Source: Magnetospirillum sp. XM-1
Lineage (GTDB): Bacteria > Pseudomonadota > Alphaproteobacteria > Rhodospirillales > Magnetospirillaceae
Assembly: GCF_001511835.1 (NCBI RefSeq)
Contig: NZ_LN997848.1
Span: 1,612,001 to 1,676,000, forward strand
Length of the DNA stretch: 64,000 nt
Direction of reading: 5' to 3'
Both the position numbers and the translations under genes were made by a program. How positions within the stretch are numbered: the stretch's first letter is position 1; each line of letters starts with the position of its first letter. Under the pieces are notes generated by a model that had not been told where the DNA came from, ran no database searches, and worked only from the letters and a program-made list of their open reading frames with translations. Below are positions 15,454 to 23,108 of the stretch, piece after piece.

Positions 15454-15580
15454 GTATGTGCTCCTTTATTGCGCCCAAGGCCATGCACGCGCTCTTGCTG
15501 AAAGACCGCATAGCTACTCGTTTGAATTTTGGGGATGCGAATGCGCGACTTTGTGTCGCGCGACCCGTAGCTTCGTCCAA

Positions 15581-16234
15581 TTAAGGGGGATTCCGCTCTG
15601 CAGACTTCTGAGAACGAATGCTGTTTCCATAGCGCTCCAACAAAATCAGCATCTCTCGAAAGCTTCCGTCCACCGACACACAGATGTTTTTAATTACCTC
15701 CGCCGACAATGGAAGGCACTCGATCAGAGAAATTCTCTGGGCATACGTCTCCATTGTGTATGTGTCCGTATGATCGAAGCAAACCGTTGAAAACCTATTT
15801 TTCAAAGGAGGATCGAGCTCTCGCGGGTTGTTCGTCGTCGCCAAAAACAGCGTTGAGTGAGGTGCTCTGTCGATAACTCCCCGCAGCATCATCTGGTTTC
15901 GTCTAGACAATGCGTCCAGTTCATTAAGAATGACGAAGCGCTCGCCTCTTGGACCTAATCCCGACACAAGGCTGACATCGTCCATTTTCTTTTGGAATTT
16001 CGTCGATGTCATTTCGGCTGTGCAGTCGATATCCACGATGCTTTGACCGGTGTCGCCTCTTGCGAGTGGAATGAGGTTGGCGCAAGTGGTTTTTCCGTTG
16101 CCCGGTTTGCCCCACAAAATCAGTGGAGCGGATGTCTTCCCGAGTGCATAGTTCTCGATTGAAGCCTTGGTGAAATCGCTTGGGTAGACAATGTCGCTCC
16201 ACGTTTTAGGTGTGTATTTTTCAGTTAAGTTCAT
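15581..16234 (-). CDS. AAA+ ATPase resembling a clamp-loader (RFC small subunit/DnaX) module
   Basis: A 217-residue protein starting MNLTEKYTPKTWSDIVYPSD, which matches the N-terminal KYRPKxxxDV pattern of clamp-loader subunits. Walker A is LWGKPGNGKTT. The Walker B position reads FVILNELDAL with Asn where Asp is usual. Sensor 1 is LATTNN, and an NRFSTV arginine-finger-like SRC position follows. The C-terminal collar domain of true clamp loaders is missing or very short. The ATG at 16234 follows an AAAAGGA site; it lies 57 bp after the stop of the preceding gene in an island cluster. Phage and plasmid replication or a repurposed ATPase are both possible. Confidence 0.75.
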   Translation of the reverse strand: MNLTEKYTPKTWSDIVYPSDFTKASIENYALGKTSAPLILWGKPGNGKTTCANLIPLARGDTGQSIVDIDCTAEMTSTKFQKKMDDVSLVSGLGPRGERFVILNELDALSRRNQMMLRGVIDRAPHSTLFLATTNNPRELDPPLKNRFSTVCFDHTDTYTMETYAQRISLIECLPLSAEVIKNICVSVDGSFREMLILLERYGNSIRSQKSAERNPP

Positions 16235-16291
16235 TTCTTTTTCCTTTTGTTGGTGGGTTGTTGAGGGCGCAAAAATGCGCCCCCACAAAGA

Positions 16292-17032
16292 TCAGGCGGA
16301 GGCCAGATCGTTTTTGATGATTTGTTCTGGATCTTGAGAGTTCTGCTCAGCAGAACTTTCCGAGCTAAGCTCTTGTTTTCCCAAGGCTTGCACTGCCGCA
16401 CCGACGATTTCATCGTTGGCGGAAAGCACCATCAGTTCCAGTTCACCGGCGTTGCCGACTTTGAAGAAGCCAACCACATAGGCGCCAGCCTTCGACGCAC
16501 CGGGCACGGAGTGCTTGATGGTCGTAATCGGCTTAGCGGGTTTGTAAATCGCCTTGGTAGCCGCATTTTCCAGCTGATTGCTCGTAACTTTGGGCTTTTC
16601 CGAAGTCTTCTTGCGGTTAACGCCGGCGATGCCGCCGTTGGCAATCGCCCAATCAGAAAGTCCGGAAGGAAGAACCCCATCCTTATCCGCAGCTTTGATG
16701 AGTTTTACGTAAGGGCTGGCTTGTTTGCTGTCCTTTCCCAACACCCAGCGCACAACCTTGGTGAGAAGATTGCTTTTCTGAGCGGCGATATTCTCTTTGT
16801 CGCAAAGATTGTTGAATGCGATGCGGAGGTTTTTGTTGCCGGTAATCCGGTTGGAAATAGACCAGCATTTAGCCAAATGTGCGTAGACCTTGAGGTGATA
16901 AGCGCTGGTGTCGCTCGCATAAGCGGCTTTAACCGCATCGAGTTCGGCAACGGTTTTGTCCAAGTCGGTTTGGACGGTGGTGATGATGGTGCTGTTTTCA
17001 CCGACAGCGGCGGTTTCATTAAAATTAGACAT
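16292..17032 (-). CDS. Hypothetical protein upstream of the RFC-like ATPase (246 aa)
   Basis: The protein starts MSNFNETAAVGENSTIITTV after a GAGGAG site. The N-terminal 110 residues are helical (TDLDKTVAELDAVKAAYASD), then comes a basic middle (NRKKTSEKPK), a short beta-rich part (GAYVVGFFKVGNAGELELMV) and an acidic, Gln/Ser-rich tail. No membrane segment or known motif. The layout would suit a DNA-binding or replication accessory protein working with the ATPase, but this is inference from order only. Confidence 0.6.
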   Translation of the reverse strand: MSNFNETAAVGENSTIITTVQTDLDKTVAELDAVKAAYASDTSAYHLKVYAHLAKCWSISNRITGNKNLRIAFNNLCDKENIAAQKSNLLTKVVRWVLGKDSKQASPYVKLIKAADKDGVLPSGLSDWAIANGGIAGVNRKKTSEKPKVTSNQLENAATKAIYKPAKPITTIKHSVPGASKAGAYVVGFFKVGNAGELELMVLSANDEIVGAAVQALGKQELSSESSAEQNSQDPEQIIKNDLASA

Positions 17033-17126
17033 AGATTTTCTCCTCGTTATGTCTTCTCGTGCACACGTTTGGTTTGACTTGTTCGCAACAGACGCGGCAC
17101 ATAACCGTTGCGGACAAGGGTGGTCG

Positions 17127-17193
17127 GAACGCTTTTGGGCGTGTTCGACCGATCGCCCGTTGCCGGGCGCATAGAAGTGCTTTTCGGCACTGC
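17127..17193. other. Three consecutive hairpins between two minus-strand genes
   Basis: Imperfect stem GGTCGGAAC/GTTCGACC (about 17130-17155), CGCCCG/CGGGCG (about 17155-17170) and AGTGC/GCACT (about 17178-17193). They lie between the stop at 17205 and the start at 17032. There are no T-runs, so they could be RNA-processing or attenuating structures, or a promoter region. Confidence 0.35.
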
Positions 17194-17204
17194 TAAATCG
17201 AGAA

Positions 17205-17837
17205 TTAGGCGGCTAGGCCCAGGGTGTGGCGGGCCGGAGTGAAAGCCTGCATGAACAGCGACACAACGGTGCTGCGCGATGCGACTTGCTTGAAGCGGTT
17301 GAGCATAAAACAAGCGTAGGTTGCGCCGAAATCGTCAGCATCAATAGGCGGCAGAGCGATGGCAGCGCGGAGCTTGTTGGTGACAGCAAGGGTTTGCATG
17401 TAGTGCGCCGACGGAGGCGTTTTAACCAGCTTGGCAACGCTTTGCAGGCGGGCCTTGGACACCTTGCTTAGCGCGGGCTTGGCCACAGGCTTTTGCGTTT
17501 TGGTCGGGGTGCGCTGCTTTTTACGTTTTGCAGCAAGTTCGGCTTTGCGCTGAGTGGCAAGCTGCTGCAGGCGTGCATTGACGCGCATTTCCTGTGCAGC
17601 AAGCACCTGCGCCAAGTGCTGTGCATTAGCAGTGCGTTGCGCTTGCTGGTCGGCGTTGGTTTGCTGGTTGGCTTTGTTGCGCTTAGCAACATACTGAGCG
17701 TTGCTAACAGGGGTGTTACGCTTGTTTTGTGCGTGATAAGCAGCAGTGTTAGCTGCAACTTCGGTGCTGCAATTAGCGTTAGCGTAAGCAGCAATTTGTT
17801 GTGCGGTGTAGTGCGTGCAGGATTGGCGTTTGTGCAT
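17205..17837 (-). CDS. Hypothetical Ala/Gln/Lys-rich basic protein (210 aa)
   Basis: The first 120 residues are biased to Ala, Gln, Asn, Thr and Lys (for example QQTNADQQAQRTANAQHLAQ) and become strongly basic (ELAAKRKKQRTPTKTQKPVA), probably helical and able to bind nucleic acid. The last 70 residues look like a compact domain (DFGATYACFMLNRFKQVASR). No family is recognised. It is the first gene of the minus-strand cluster 17837-15124 and diverges from the gene at 18013. Confidence 0.5.
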   Translation of the reverse strand: MHKRQSCTHYTAQQIAAYANANCSTEVAANTAAYHAQNKRNTPVSNAQYVAKRNKANQQTNADQQAQRTANAQHLAQVLAAQEMRVNARLQQLATQRKAELAAKRKKQRTPTKTQKPVAKPALSKVSKARLQSVAKLVKTPPSAHYMQTLAVTNKLRAAIALPPIDADDFGATYACFMLNRFKQVASRSTVVSLFMQAFTPARHTLGLAA

Positions 17838-17918
17838 TTGCGTGGGCTCCGAAATTTCGCCACTTGTACGCCTTCGGAAGGGGATTTTCTAAGCAACGCA
17901 GATCGACTTGACGAAATT

Positions 17919-17946
17919 TTGACGCCTCAAAACACTAAATTAATAC
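17919..17946 (+). promoter_or_regulatory. Candidate sigma70-type promoter TTGACG-16-TAATAC
   Basis: -35 TTGACG at 17919-17924 and -10 TAATAC at 17941-17946, spaced 16 bp, in the divergent region upstream of the gene at 18013. A direct repeat GTGACGC GA GTGACGC follows at about 17965-17980 and could be an operator. Confidence 0.4.
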
Positions 17947-18012
17947 AATAAAAACATAATGGTGTGACGCGAGTGACGCACTGCTATAGTGTCGTCTCTC
18001 TATAGCAATGCA

Positions 18013-18915
18013 ATGGTAAAATTCATGCATGTCATGCTGTTCACCTTCTATTGGACCGCCAAGCAGGAAGTGGAGAGGCCTGTATGCGCTAGGCCTGGGG
18101 ATGACGTTGAAGCTGCAATCAGCAAAAGCCTTGTGATGACCACACAGAAGGCCATGGCAGACACATTGGTCCGTAAATTGGTGCGGAACGGGCTGATTGA
18201 TGAACTAAGCGGGCATACGCTGATTGAATACGCCTATAGCGAAGGGGCGGACGATGACCTACAGGACGAGGTGTTCCAGCATTATGTGCGGGAGGCGTCG
18301 GCCGACAGCTCTCGGCGCTACATCTTCGTGTCGCCGTTTTCCTATATTGGGCGATGGCGAAAAATGACCCGACCAAAATGTCGGTTCGCCCATTATAAAC
18401 AGCTTCATCCAACCTTGTTTCCAAGTCGGTCCGAGGCCCCTCAAGATAAGCCTCAAGCGGTTTCCTACAATATGGACATCACGGATACGATCAATACGGA
18501 AGCCTGGGTGGTGAAGATTGAAAAGGCTTACCAAAAGGCGATATCCAACCGCAAACGAAGCAATCGAATGCGAAAGCTGCATAAAAGCCAGCGCAAGCAG
18601 TTGGCCCGAAATGCAAACGTCGAGAATGTGGTGGGGTTCCCGCAGTACGCCAGAGAGGAAGGGGCGAGAAAGACCGCCCAACTTCATGCTGAACGTTCGG
18701 CGGAACTCGGCGCCAAGCTTGGCGCAATAGCCTCGGCTTGGACAATCACGCGCGCCATCACCTGGACGGACATTGCCAAGAAACTGAATGACGAAAAATA
18801 TGCCCTGACCGGCACCGACTACACCGAATGGAATGCGGGATCGTTGCGCTCGCGGTCCAGCAGGGGAACCATTCCGTCCATTGACGAATTAAAGAAGCTG
18901 GCCAGGAAGCGGTGA
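18013..18915 (+). CDS. Hypothetical protein with a recombinase-type C-terminal helix-turn-helix (300 aa)
   Basis: The ATG at 18013 (MVKFMHVMLFTFYWTAKQEV) is preferred over an upstream GTG. Residues about 180-215 are very basic (NRKRSNRMRKLHKSQRKQLA). The C terminus (about 250-300) includes TWTDIAKKLNDEKYALTGTD followed by Ser/Arg-rich sequence, which resembles the DNA-binding C-terminal helix-turn-helix of large serine recombinases (pattern xWxxIAxxLN). No serine catalytic domain is visible, so it is more likely a DNA-binding regulator. A 17-bp palindrome lies 8 bp after its stop. Confidence 0.5.
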   Translation: MVKFMHVMLFTFYWTAKQEVERPVCARPGDDVEAAISKSLVMTTQKAMADTLVRKLVRNGLIDELSGHTLIEYAYSEGADDDLQDEVFQHYVREASADSSRRYIFVSPFSYIGRWRKMTRPKCRFAHYKQLHPTLFPSRSEAPQDKPQAVSYNMDITDTINTEAWVVKIEKAYQKAISNRKRSNRMRKLHKSQRKQLARNANVENVVGFPQYAREEGARKTAQLHAERSAELGAKLGAIASAWTITRAITWTDIAKKLNDEKYALTGTDYTEWNAGSLRSRSSRGTIPSIDELKKLARKR

Positions 18916-19161
18916 CGGAATTTGTCCGTTAAACGGACACAGCGCCAATCATAAAAAATTGTCGGCCACGATCATGATGGTGTATTTGGCTTCCAGCTTG
19001 GCTTTCATGGCGTCGTGATTTTCAGAATTTTGAGCAGGATATCAATTTTCGAGGATTTGATCGCGGGCTTTCAAAGCGGATTTAAGGTCAGAGCGAATTC
19101 AGAATGTGGTAGACTTTTGCGATGGCGAATCCTCTCTTTCCGAGCGGGAGCTTGTCTCCAA
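18916..19161. other. Gap before the island copy of the radical SAM 5' end
   Basis: 246 bp that starts with the palindrome at 18923-18939. A minus-strand 19-codon frame (18949-19008, MKAKLEAKYTIMIVADNFL) looks like the start of a lost gene but is too short to call. The promoter that drives the island-supplied radical SAM start must lie here or upstream. Confidence 0.4.
18923..18939. repeat. Palindrome TGTCCGTTAAACGGACA
   Basis: Partner of 15076-15092. Together they bound the ATPase cluster and the gene at 18013. Each sits within 10 bp of a stop codon. Confidence 0.7.
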
Positions 19162-20370
19162 ATGTTTCGCAGAACCAAGTACTGGACGAGGCTGGGTGAC
19201 GGTCGCATCCAGTGTGATGTGTGTCCCCGAGAGTGCAAGCTCCATAATGGGCAGCTTGGTCTCTGCTTCAACCGAGCGGCAATACACGACGAAATTGTTC
19301 TGACGACATACGGACGCAGCAGTGGGTTTTGCATCGATCCCATTGAAAAGAAGCCTTTAAATCATTTTCTACCAGGAACACCGATCCTGTCTTTAGGAAG
19401 CATCGGCTGCAATCTAACCTGCAAATTTTGCCAAAATTGGAGTATTTCAAAAGACCAGGATAACTTATTGAAAACGCTTGTCCGCGAAGCGCAGAATTCA
19501 CACACAGTTTACACACAGTTATTGAGCGAAAATATCACGCAAAATCAAATAGATACAATATGTAAGGATAGCCAGAACTGGGACATCTCCAAGGCGCGCG
19601 AGATCGACCGGCTGAACGATTACGCCGATCCCGACATGATCGCGCGCGCCGCTTTGCAGCTGGGCTGCCGCTCGGTGGCCTTCACCTACAACGATCCGAC
19701 CATCTTCCTGGAATACGCCGTGGACGTGGCCAAGGCCTGCCATGCGCGGGGATTGAAGACCGTGGCGGTGACGGCGGGCTACATCAAGCCCGCGGCCAGG
19801 GCCGAGTTCTACGCCCACATGGACGCCGCCAACGTGGACCTGAAGGCCTTCACCGAGGATTTCTACCATCGCCTGTGCGGTGCCCATCTGGAGGCGGTCA
19901 AGGATACCCTGGTCTACCTGAAGCACGAGACCGATGTGTGGTTCGAGGTCACCACCTTGCTGATTCCCGGCGAGAACGATTCGCCAAAGGAGATCGACGC
20001 CCAGAGCCGATGGATGATGGAGGCCTTGGGACCCGACGTTCCGCTTCACTTCTCCGCCTTCCATCCCGACTGGAAGATGACCGACAAGTCCCACACACCG
20101 CCCGCGACGCTCACCCGGGCCCGCGACATCGCCATGGGGAACGGCCTGAAATACGTCTATACCGGCAATGTCCACGATCCGGCCGGCGGCGGGACCTATT
20201 GCTCGGGCTGCGGCGCGCTGCTGATCGGGCGCGACTGGTACGAGCTTTCCACCTGGGCGCTGACGCCAGAGGGCCATTGCCGCCACTGCGGCACGCCCTT
20301 GCCCGGGCGTTTCGAGGCGGCGCCCGGGACCTGGGGGCGGAAGCGGCAGCCGGTAAGGTTCCAGCGCTGA
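19162..20370 (+). CDS. Chimeric AmmeMemoRadiSam radical SAM enzyme: island 5' part joined in frame to host 3' part
   Basis: A 402-residue frame. Residues 1-91 (MFRRTKYWTRLGDGRIQCDV to CNLTCKFCQ) come from the island and are about three quarters identical by eye to the displaced host start at 2257. Residues 92-138 are a 47-residue island-coded linker starting NWSISKDQDN. Residues 139-402 are host sequence resuming at NWDISKAREIDRLNDYADPD across attR, and end with the Cys-rich YCSGCGALLIG and CRHCGTPLPG zinc-like motif. A CGGGAG site lies 11 bp before the ATG. The cluster motif is intact, but the linker falls right after it, between the first strand and helix of the SAM barrel, so activity is uncertain. 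Confidence 0.85.
   Translation: MFRRTKYWTRLGDGRIQCDVCPRECKLHNGQLGLCFNRAAIHDEIVLTTYGRSSGFCIDPIEKKPLNHFLPGTPILSLGSIGCNLTCKFCQNWSISKDQDNLLKTLVREAQNSHTVYTQLLSENITQNQIDTICKDSQNWDISKAREIDRLNDYADPDMIARAALQLGCRSVAFTYNDPTIFLEYAVDVAKACHARGLKTVAVTAGYIKPAARAEFYAHMDAANVDLKAFTEDFYHRLCGAHLEAVKDTLVYLKHETDVWFEVTTLLIPGENDSPKEIDAQSRWMMEALGPDVPLHFSAFHPDWKMTDKSHTPPATLTRARDIAMGNGLKYVYTGNVHDPAGGGTYCSGCGALLIGRDWYELSTWALTPEGHCRHCGTPLPGRFEAAPGTWGRKRQPVRFQR
19500..19521 (+). repeat. Right arm-type repeats, two tandem copies, inside coding sequence
   Basis: ACACACAGTTT (19500-19510) followed directly by ACACACAGTTA (19511-19521), same orientation as the copies at 2633-2720. They are translated within the linker as SHTVYTQL, so an integrase-binding site doubles as coding sequence. 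Confidence 0.65.
19571..19577. other. attR core GCCAGAA
   Basis: Right junction; the island side reads AAGGATA and the host side CTGGGAC. Identical to the core at 2546-2552. The reading frame passes through without a stop. Confidence 0.85.
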
Positions 20371-20436
20371 GGTATTCCCTTTCCCGCCGGATATGGTAAA
20401 GCTTGCCGCCTCTCGACCTGATGGATTCCGAGATAG

Positions 20437-21426
20437 ATGGTGAAGCGCTGGTTGCCGTGGGTCCTCAAGGGGGGGCTGTCGGTCGCATTGATCTGGTTCG
20501 CGTTCAGGAATATCGATCTGGCCGAGGCCTGGAGTCGCGCCAAGACGATTGATCCGGTGATGCTGTGCGCGGCGTTGGCTCTGGGAATCGCGCAAGTGGT
20601 CATCGGGGCGGGGCGCTGGTGGCTGGTCCTGCGCGCCCTCAAATCGACCTTTTCGGCGATCCAGGCGCTTCCGGTCTTTTATATCGGCGTCTGCTTTTCC
20701 ATCGTCACCCCGGTTCTCGGTGACGCGGTCCGCATGTGGAAGGCCCATCATTCCGGGCTGTCGCTCAAGACCAGCGTCAATTCCGTGATGCTGGAGCGTC
20801 TGGTTACCATCTTAGGCCTCGTGCTGCTGGTCGCCGCCATGGAGCCGCTTCTGCTGGCCCGGGTGCCCGATGTGCCCGGAACCTGGGTGTTTCCCCTGCT
20901 GTCCGTGATCGGTGTCGCCGGTCTCGTCTTCATCAGCCAGCTGGACCGGCTTCCCGCCTCGCTGCATCGCTGGCGGGTGGTGCGCGGGCTGGTGCATCTG
21001 GCCGGCGATACCCGCCTGCTGGCGCGGCGCGTGCCGTATGGGGCGGGAACCCTGGCGGTCGCCATCTTCGGCCACGCCAATCTGGCCTTGATCGTTTACA
21101 TCCTGGCGGTCGGCCTGAAGATCAATGTCTCCCTGCTCGATTGCCTGATCCTGTTTCCGCCGGTGATCCTGGCGCTGACCCTGCCCATCTCCATCGCCGG
21201 CTTCGGCCTGCGCGAGAACATCATGATCGTCGCCTTCGGCTGGGTGGGGGTTGAAGCCAGTTCGGCTGCGGTTCTGGGGCTCATGTACGGGCTGATCAGC
21301 ATCGTCACCGCCCTGCCCGGCGGGCTGATCTGGCTGATGTCGGGCGATCATCCCAATCTGGAAGAGATCGAGCACATCGAGGAAGAGGCCGAGATCGAGG
21401 CGGAAAAGGACGGAATAGCGGGGTAA
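20437..21426 (+). CDS. Lysylphosphatidylglycerol synthase-type membrane protein (UPF0104 family)
   Basis: A 329-residue integral membrane protein with about eight helices, starting MVKRWLPWVLKGGLSVALIW. The pattern RWWLVLRAL, then GDAVRMWKAHHSGLSLKTSV, and a late PISIAGFGLRENIMI are typical of the LPG_synthase_TM/AglD-like family, thought to be lipid flippase-like. The C terminus is a run of Glu-rich sequence (EEIEHIEEEAEIEAEKDG). It lacks the cytoplasmic MprF synthase domain. It lies 66 bp after the radical SAM gene in the same direction. Confidence 0.8.
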   Translation: MVKRWLPWVLKGGLSVALIWFAFRNIDLAEAWSRAKTIDPVMLCAALALGIAQVVIGAGRWWLVLRALKSTFSAIQALPVFYIGVCFSIVTPVLGDAVRMWKAHHSGLSLKTSVNSVMLERLVTILGLVLLVAAMEPLLLARVPDVPGTWVFPLLSVIGVAGLVFISQLDRLPASLHRWRVVRGLVHLAGDTRLLARRVPYGAGTLAVAIFGHANLALIVYILAVGLKINVSLLDCLILFPPVILALTLPISIAGFGLRENIMIVAFGWVGVEASSAAVLGLMYGLISIVTALPGGLIWLMSGDHPNLEEIEHIEEEAEIEAEKDGIAG

Positions 21427-21500
21427 TCCCCTTTCCTTCCTGCCTAAGCGCGCTACATTGGGAACAGTGAATTCCGTCCCAATGTCCTTCAAGCGCGAGG

Positions 21501-23009
21501 ATGTCCATGAAGATCGCCTTTTCCAAGCCGTCGCAGCCCACCACCGGCGCCGTCGCCGTCGGTATCCTTGAAGGCAAGGTGCTGACCGGCGCCGCCCAGG
21601 CGCTGGACGCCCAGGCCAAGGGAGGCATTGCCCGCGCCATCGCCGCCTCGGGCCGCTTCGAGGGCAAGAAGGGGCAGACCCTGCTGATCCTCGCCCCCGC
21701 CGGGCTGGAACTGTCCCGCGTGCTGCTGGTCGGGCTGGGCAAGGCCAAGGATCTGGACGCCCTGGCGGCGCAGGCCTTCGGCGGCACCGTGGTGGGGCAG
21801 TTGCTGACCTCGGGCGACGCGGACGTGGCCGTGGCCTTCGACGTCATCCCCGGCTCGCCCTTGTCGGCCGCCGAGTTCGCCGCGCAGGCGGCGCTGGGCG
21901 CGCGCCTGCGCTCGTATCGCTTCGACAAGTACATGACCAAGCAGAAGAAGGAGGACAAGCCCTCCTTGAAGAAGCTTTCCCTCATGACCGAGGCGGCGGC
22001 CGAGGCCAAGGCCGTCTTCGCGACCCTCGATAAGGTGGCCGACGCGGTGTTCCTGACCCGCGACGTGGTCTCCGAGCCCGCCAACGTCATCCACCCCGAA
22101 TCCCTGGCCGAGAAGGCCGAGACCCTCAAGGACTTGGGCGTCGAGGTCGAGGTGCTGGGCGAGAAGCAGATGAAGAAGCTGGGCATGGGCTCGCTTCTTG
22201 GCGTCGGCCAGGGCTCGGAGCGCGAATCCAAGCTGGTGATCATGCGCTGGCAGGGCGCGCCCAAGAAGGACGAGGCCCCGGTCGCCTTTGTCGGCAAGGG
22301 CGTGACCTTCGATTCCGGCGGCATTTCCATCAAGCCGGGTGCCGGCATGGAGGACATGAAGTGGGACATGGCCGGCGCCGGCGCGGTGATCGGCGCCATG
22401 GCCGCCCTGGCCGGTCGCAAGGCCCGCGTCAACGCGGTGGGCGTGGTCGGGCTGGTTGAGAACATGCCGTCGGGCACCGCCCAGCGCCCCGGCGACGTGG
22501 TGACCTCCATGTCGGGCCAGACCATCGAGGTGATCAACACCGACGCCGAGGGCCGCCTCGTGCTGGCCGACGCGCTGTGGTACACCCAGGACCGCTTCAA
22601 GCCGAAGTTCATGGTCGATCTCGCCACGCTGACCGGCGCCATCATCATCGCCTTGGGCAACGAATACGCCGGCCTGATGGCGTCCGACGACAAGCTGGCC
22701 GACCGGCTCACCGCGGCGGGCAAGGCGGTGGACGAGAAGCTGTGGCGCCTGCCCTTGGGCGAGTCCTACGACAAGCAGATCAAGTCCGACATCGCCGACA
22801 TGAAGAACGTGGGCGGCCGCGAGGGCGGCTCCATCACCGCCGCCCAGTTCCTGAAGCGCTTCACCAACGATGTGGCCTGGGCCCATCTGGACATCGCCGG
22901 CATGGCCTGGAGCAAGAAGGACAGCGCCGTCTGCCCCAAGGGCGCCACCGCCTTCGGCGTGCGCCTGCTGGACCGGCTGGTGGCCGATTTCTACGAGGAG
23001 AAGAAGTAG
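21501..23009 (+). CDS. pepA: Leucyl aminopeptidase (M17 family)
   Basis: A 502-residue cytosolic dizinc aminopeptidase that removes N-terminal residues. The signature NTDAEGRLVLADAL and the metal/catalytic sequence GKGVTFDSGGISIKP with KWDMAGAGAV are complete. Translation can begin at 21501 or at the second ATG at 21507. It is the first of two tandem M17 genes; this copy has the canonical signature and is the likely housekeeping enzyme. The usual partner gene holC lies further down at 25674. Confidence 0.95.
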   Translation: MSMKIAFSKPSQPTTGAVAVGILEGKVLTGAAQALDAQAKGGIARAIAASGRFEGKKGQTLLILAPAGLELSRVLLVGLGKAKDLDALAAQAFGGTVVGQLLTSGDADVAVAFDVIPGSPLSAAEFAAQAALGARLRSYRFDKYMTKQKKEDKPSLKKLSLMTEAAAEAKAVFATLDKVADAVFLTRDVVSEPANVIHPESLAEKAETLKDLGVEVEVLGEKQMKKLGMGSLLGVGQGSERESKLVIMRWQGAPKKDEAPVAFVGKGVTFDSGGISIKPGAGMEDMKWDMAGAGAVIGAMAALAGRKARVNAVGVVGLVENMPSGTAQRPGDVVTSMSGQTIEVINTDAEGRLVLADALWYTQDRFKPKFMVDLATLTGAIIIALGNEYAGLMASDDKLADRLTAAGKAVDEKLWRLPLGESYDKQIKSDIADMKNVGGREGGSITAAQFLKRFTNDVAWAHLDIAGMAWSKKDSAVCPKGATAFGVRLLDRLVADFYEEKK

Positions 23010-23020
23010 CCAGGGAAATT

Positions 23021-23093
23021 GTCATCCCGAGCGTAGGCGAGGGATCTTTCAGCCGCCATTGCCGGAAAGATCCTTCACTGCGTTCAGGATGAC
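23021..23093. repeat. Dispersed palindromic repeat between the two aminopeptidase genes
   Basis: Outer arms GTCATCC/GGATGAC and inner arms GGATCTTTC/GAAAGATCC (23042-23050 and 23065-23073) form nested stems filling the gap. This is the style of REP/BIME-type elements. Confidence 0.7.
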
Positions 23094-23108
23094 GGGACGT
23101 CGCCGCCC

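Larger units (their letters stand above)
2546..19577. mobile_element. Integrated genomic island (about 17.0 kb) with tyrosine integrase and magnetosome-type cargo
   Basis: The ends are fixed by the split radical SAM gene. The 7-bp sequence GCCAGAA occurs at 2546-2552 and 19571-19577, and removing the sequence between (17,025 bp) restores a continuous host frame. Inside the boundaries the sequence is visibly richer in AT and has different codon use from the GC-rich host. An integrase lies next to the left end, as in lambda-type elements, and repeated arm-type sequences flank both ends. No conjugation genes or recognisable Rep were seen, so it is better called an integrative island than a complete ICE. 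The cargo is largely magnetosome-type genes. Confidence 0.9.

Noticed and set aside
17989..18012. GTG start for the gene at 18013
   Set aside because: The upstream GTG lies within the likely promoter/operator repeats and has no ribosome site; the ATG at 18013 is more likely.
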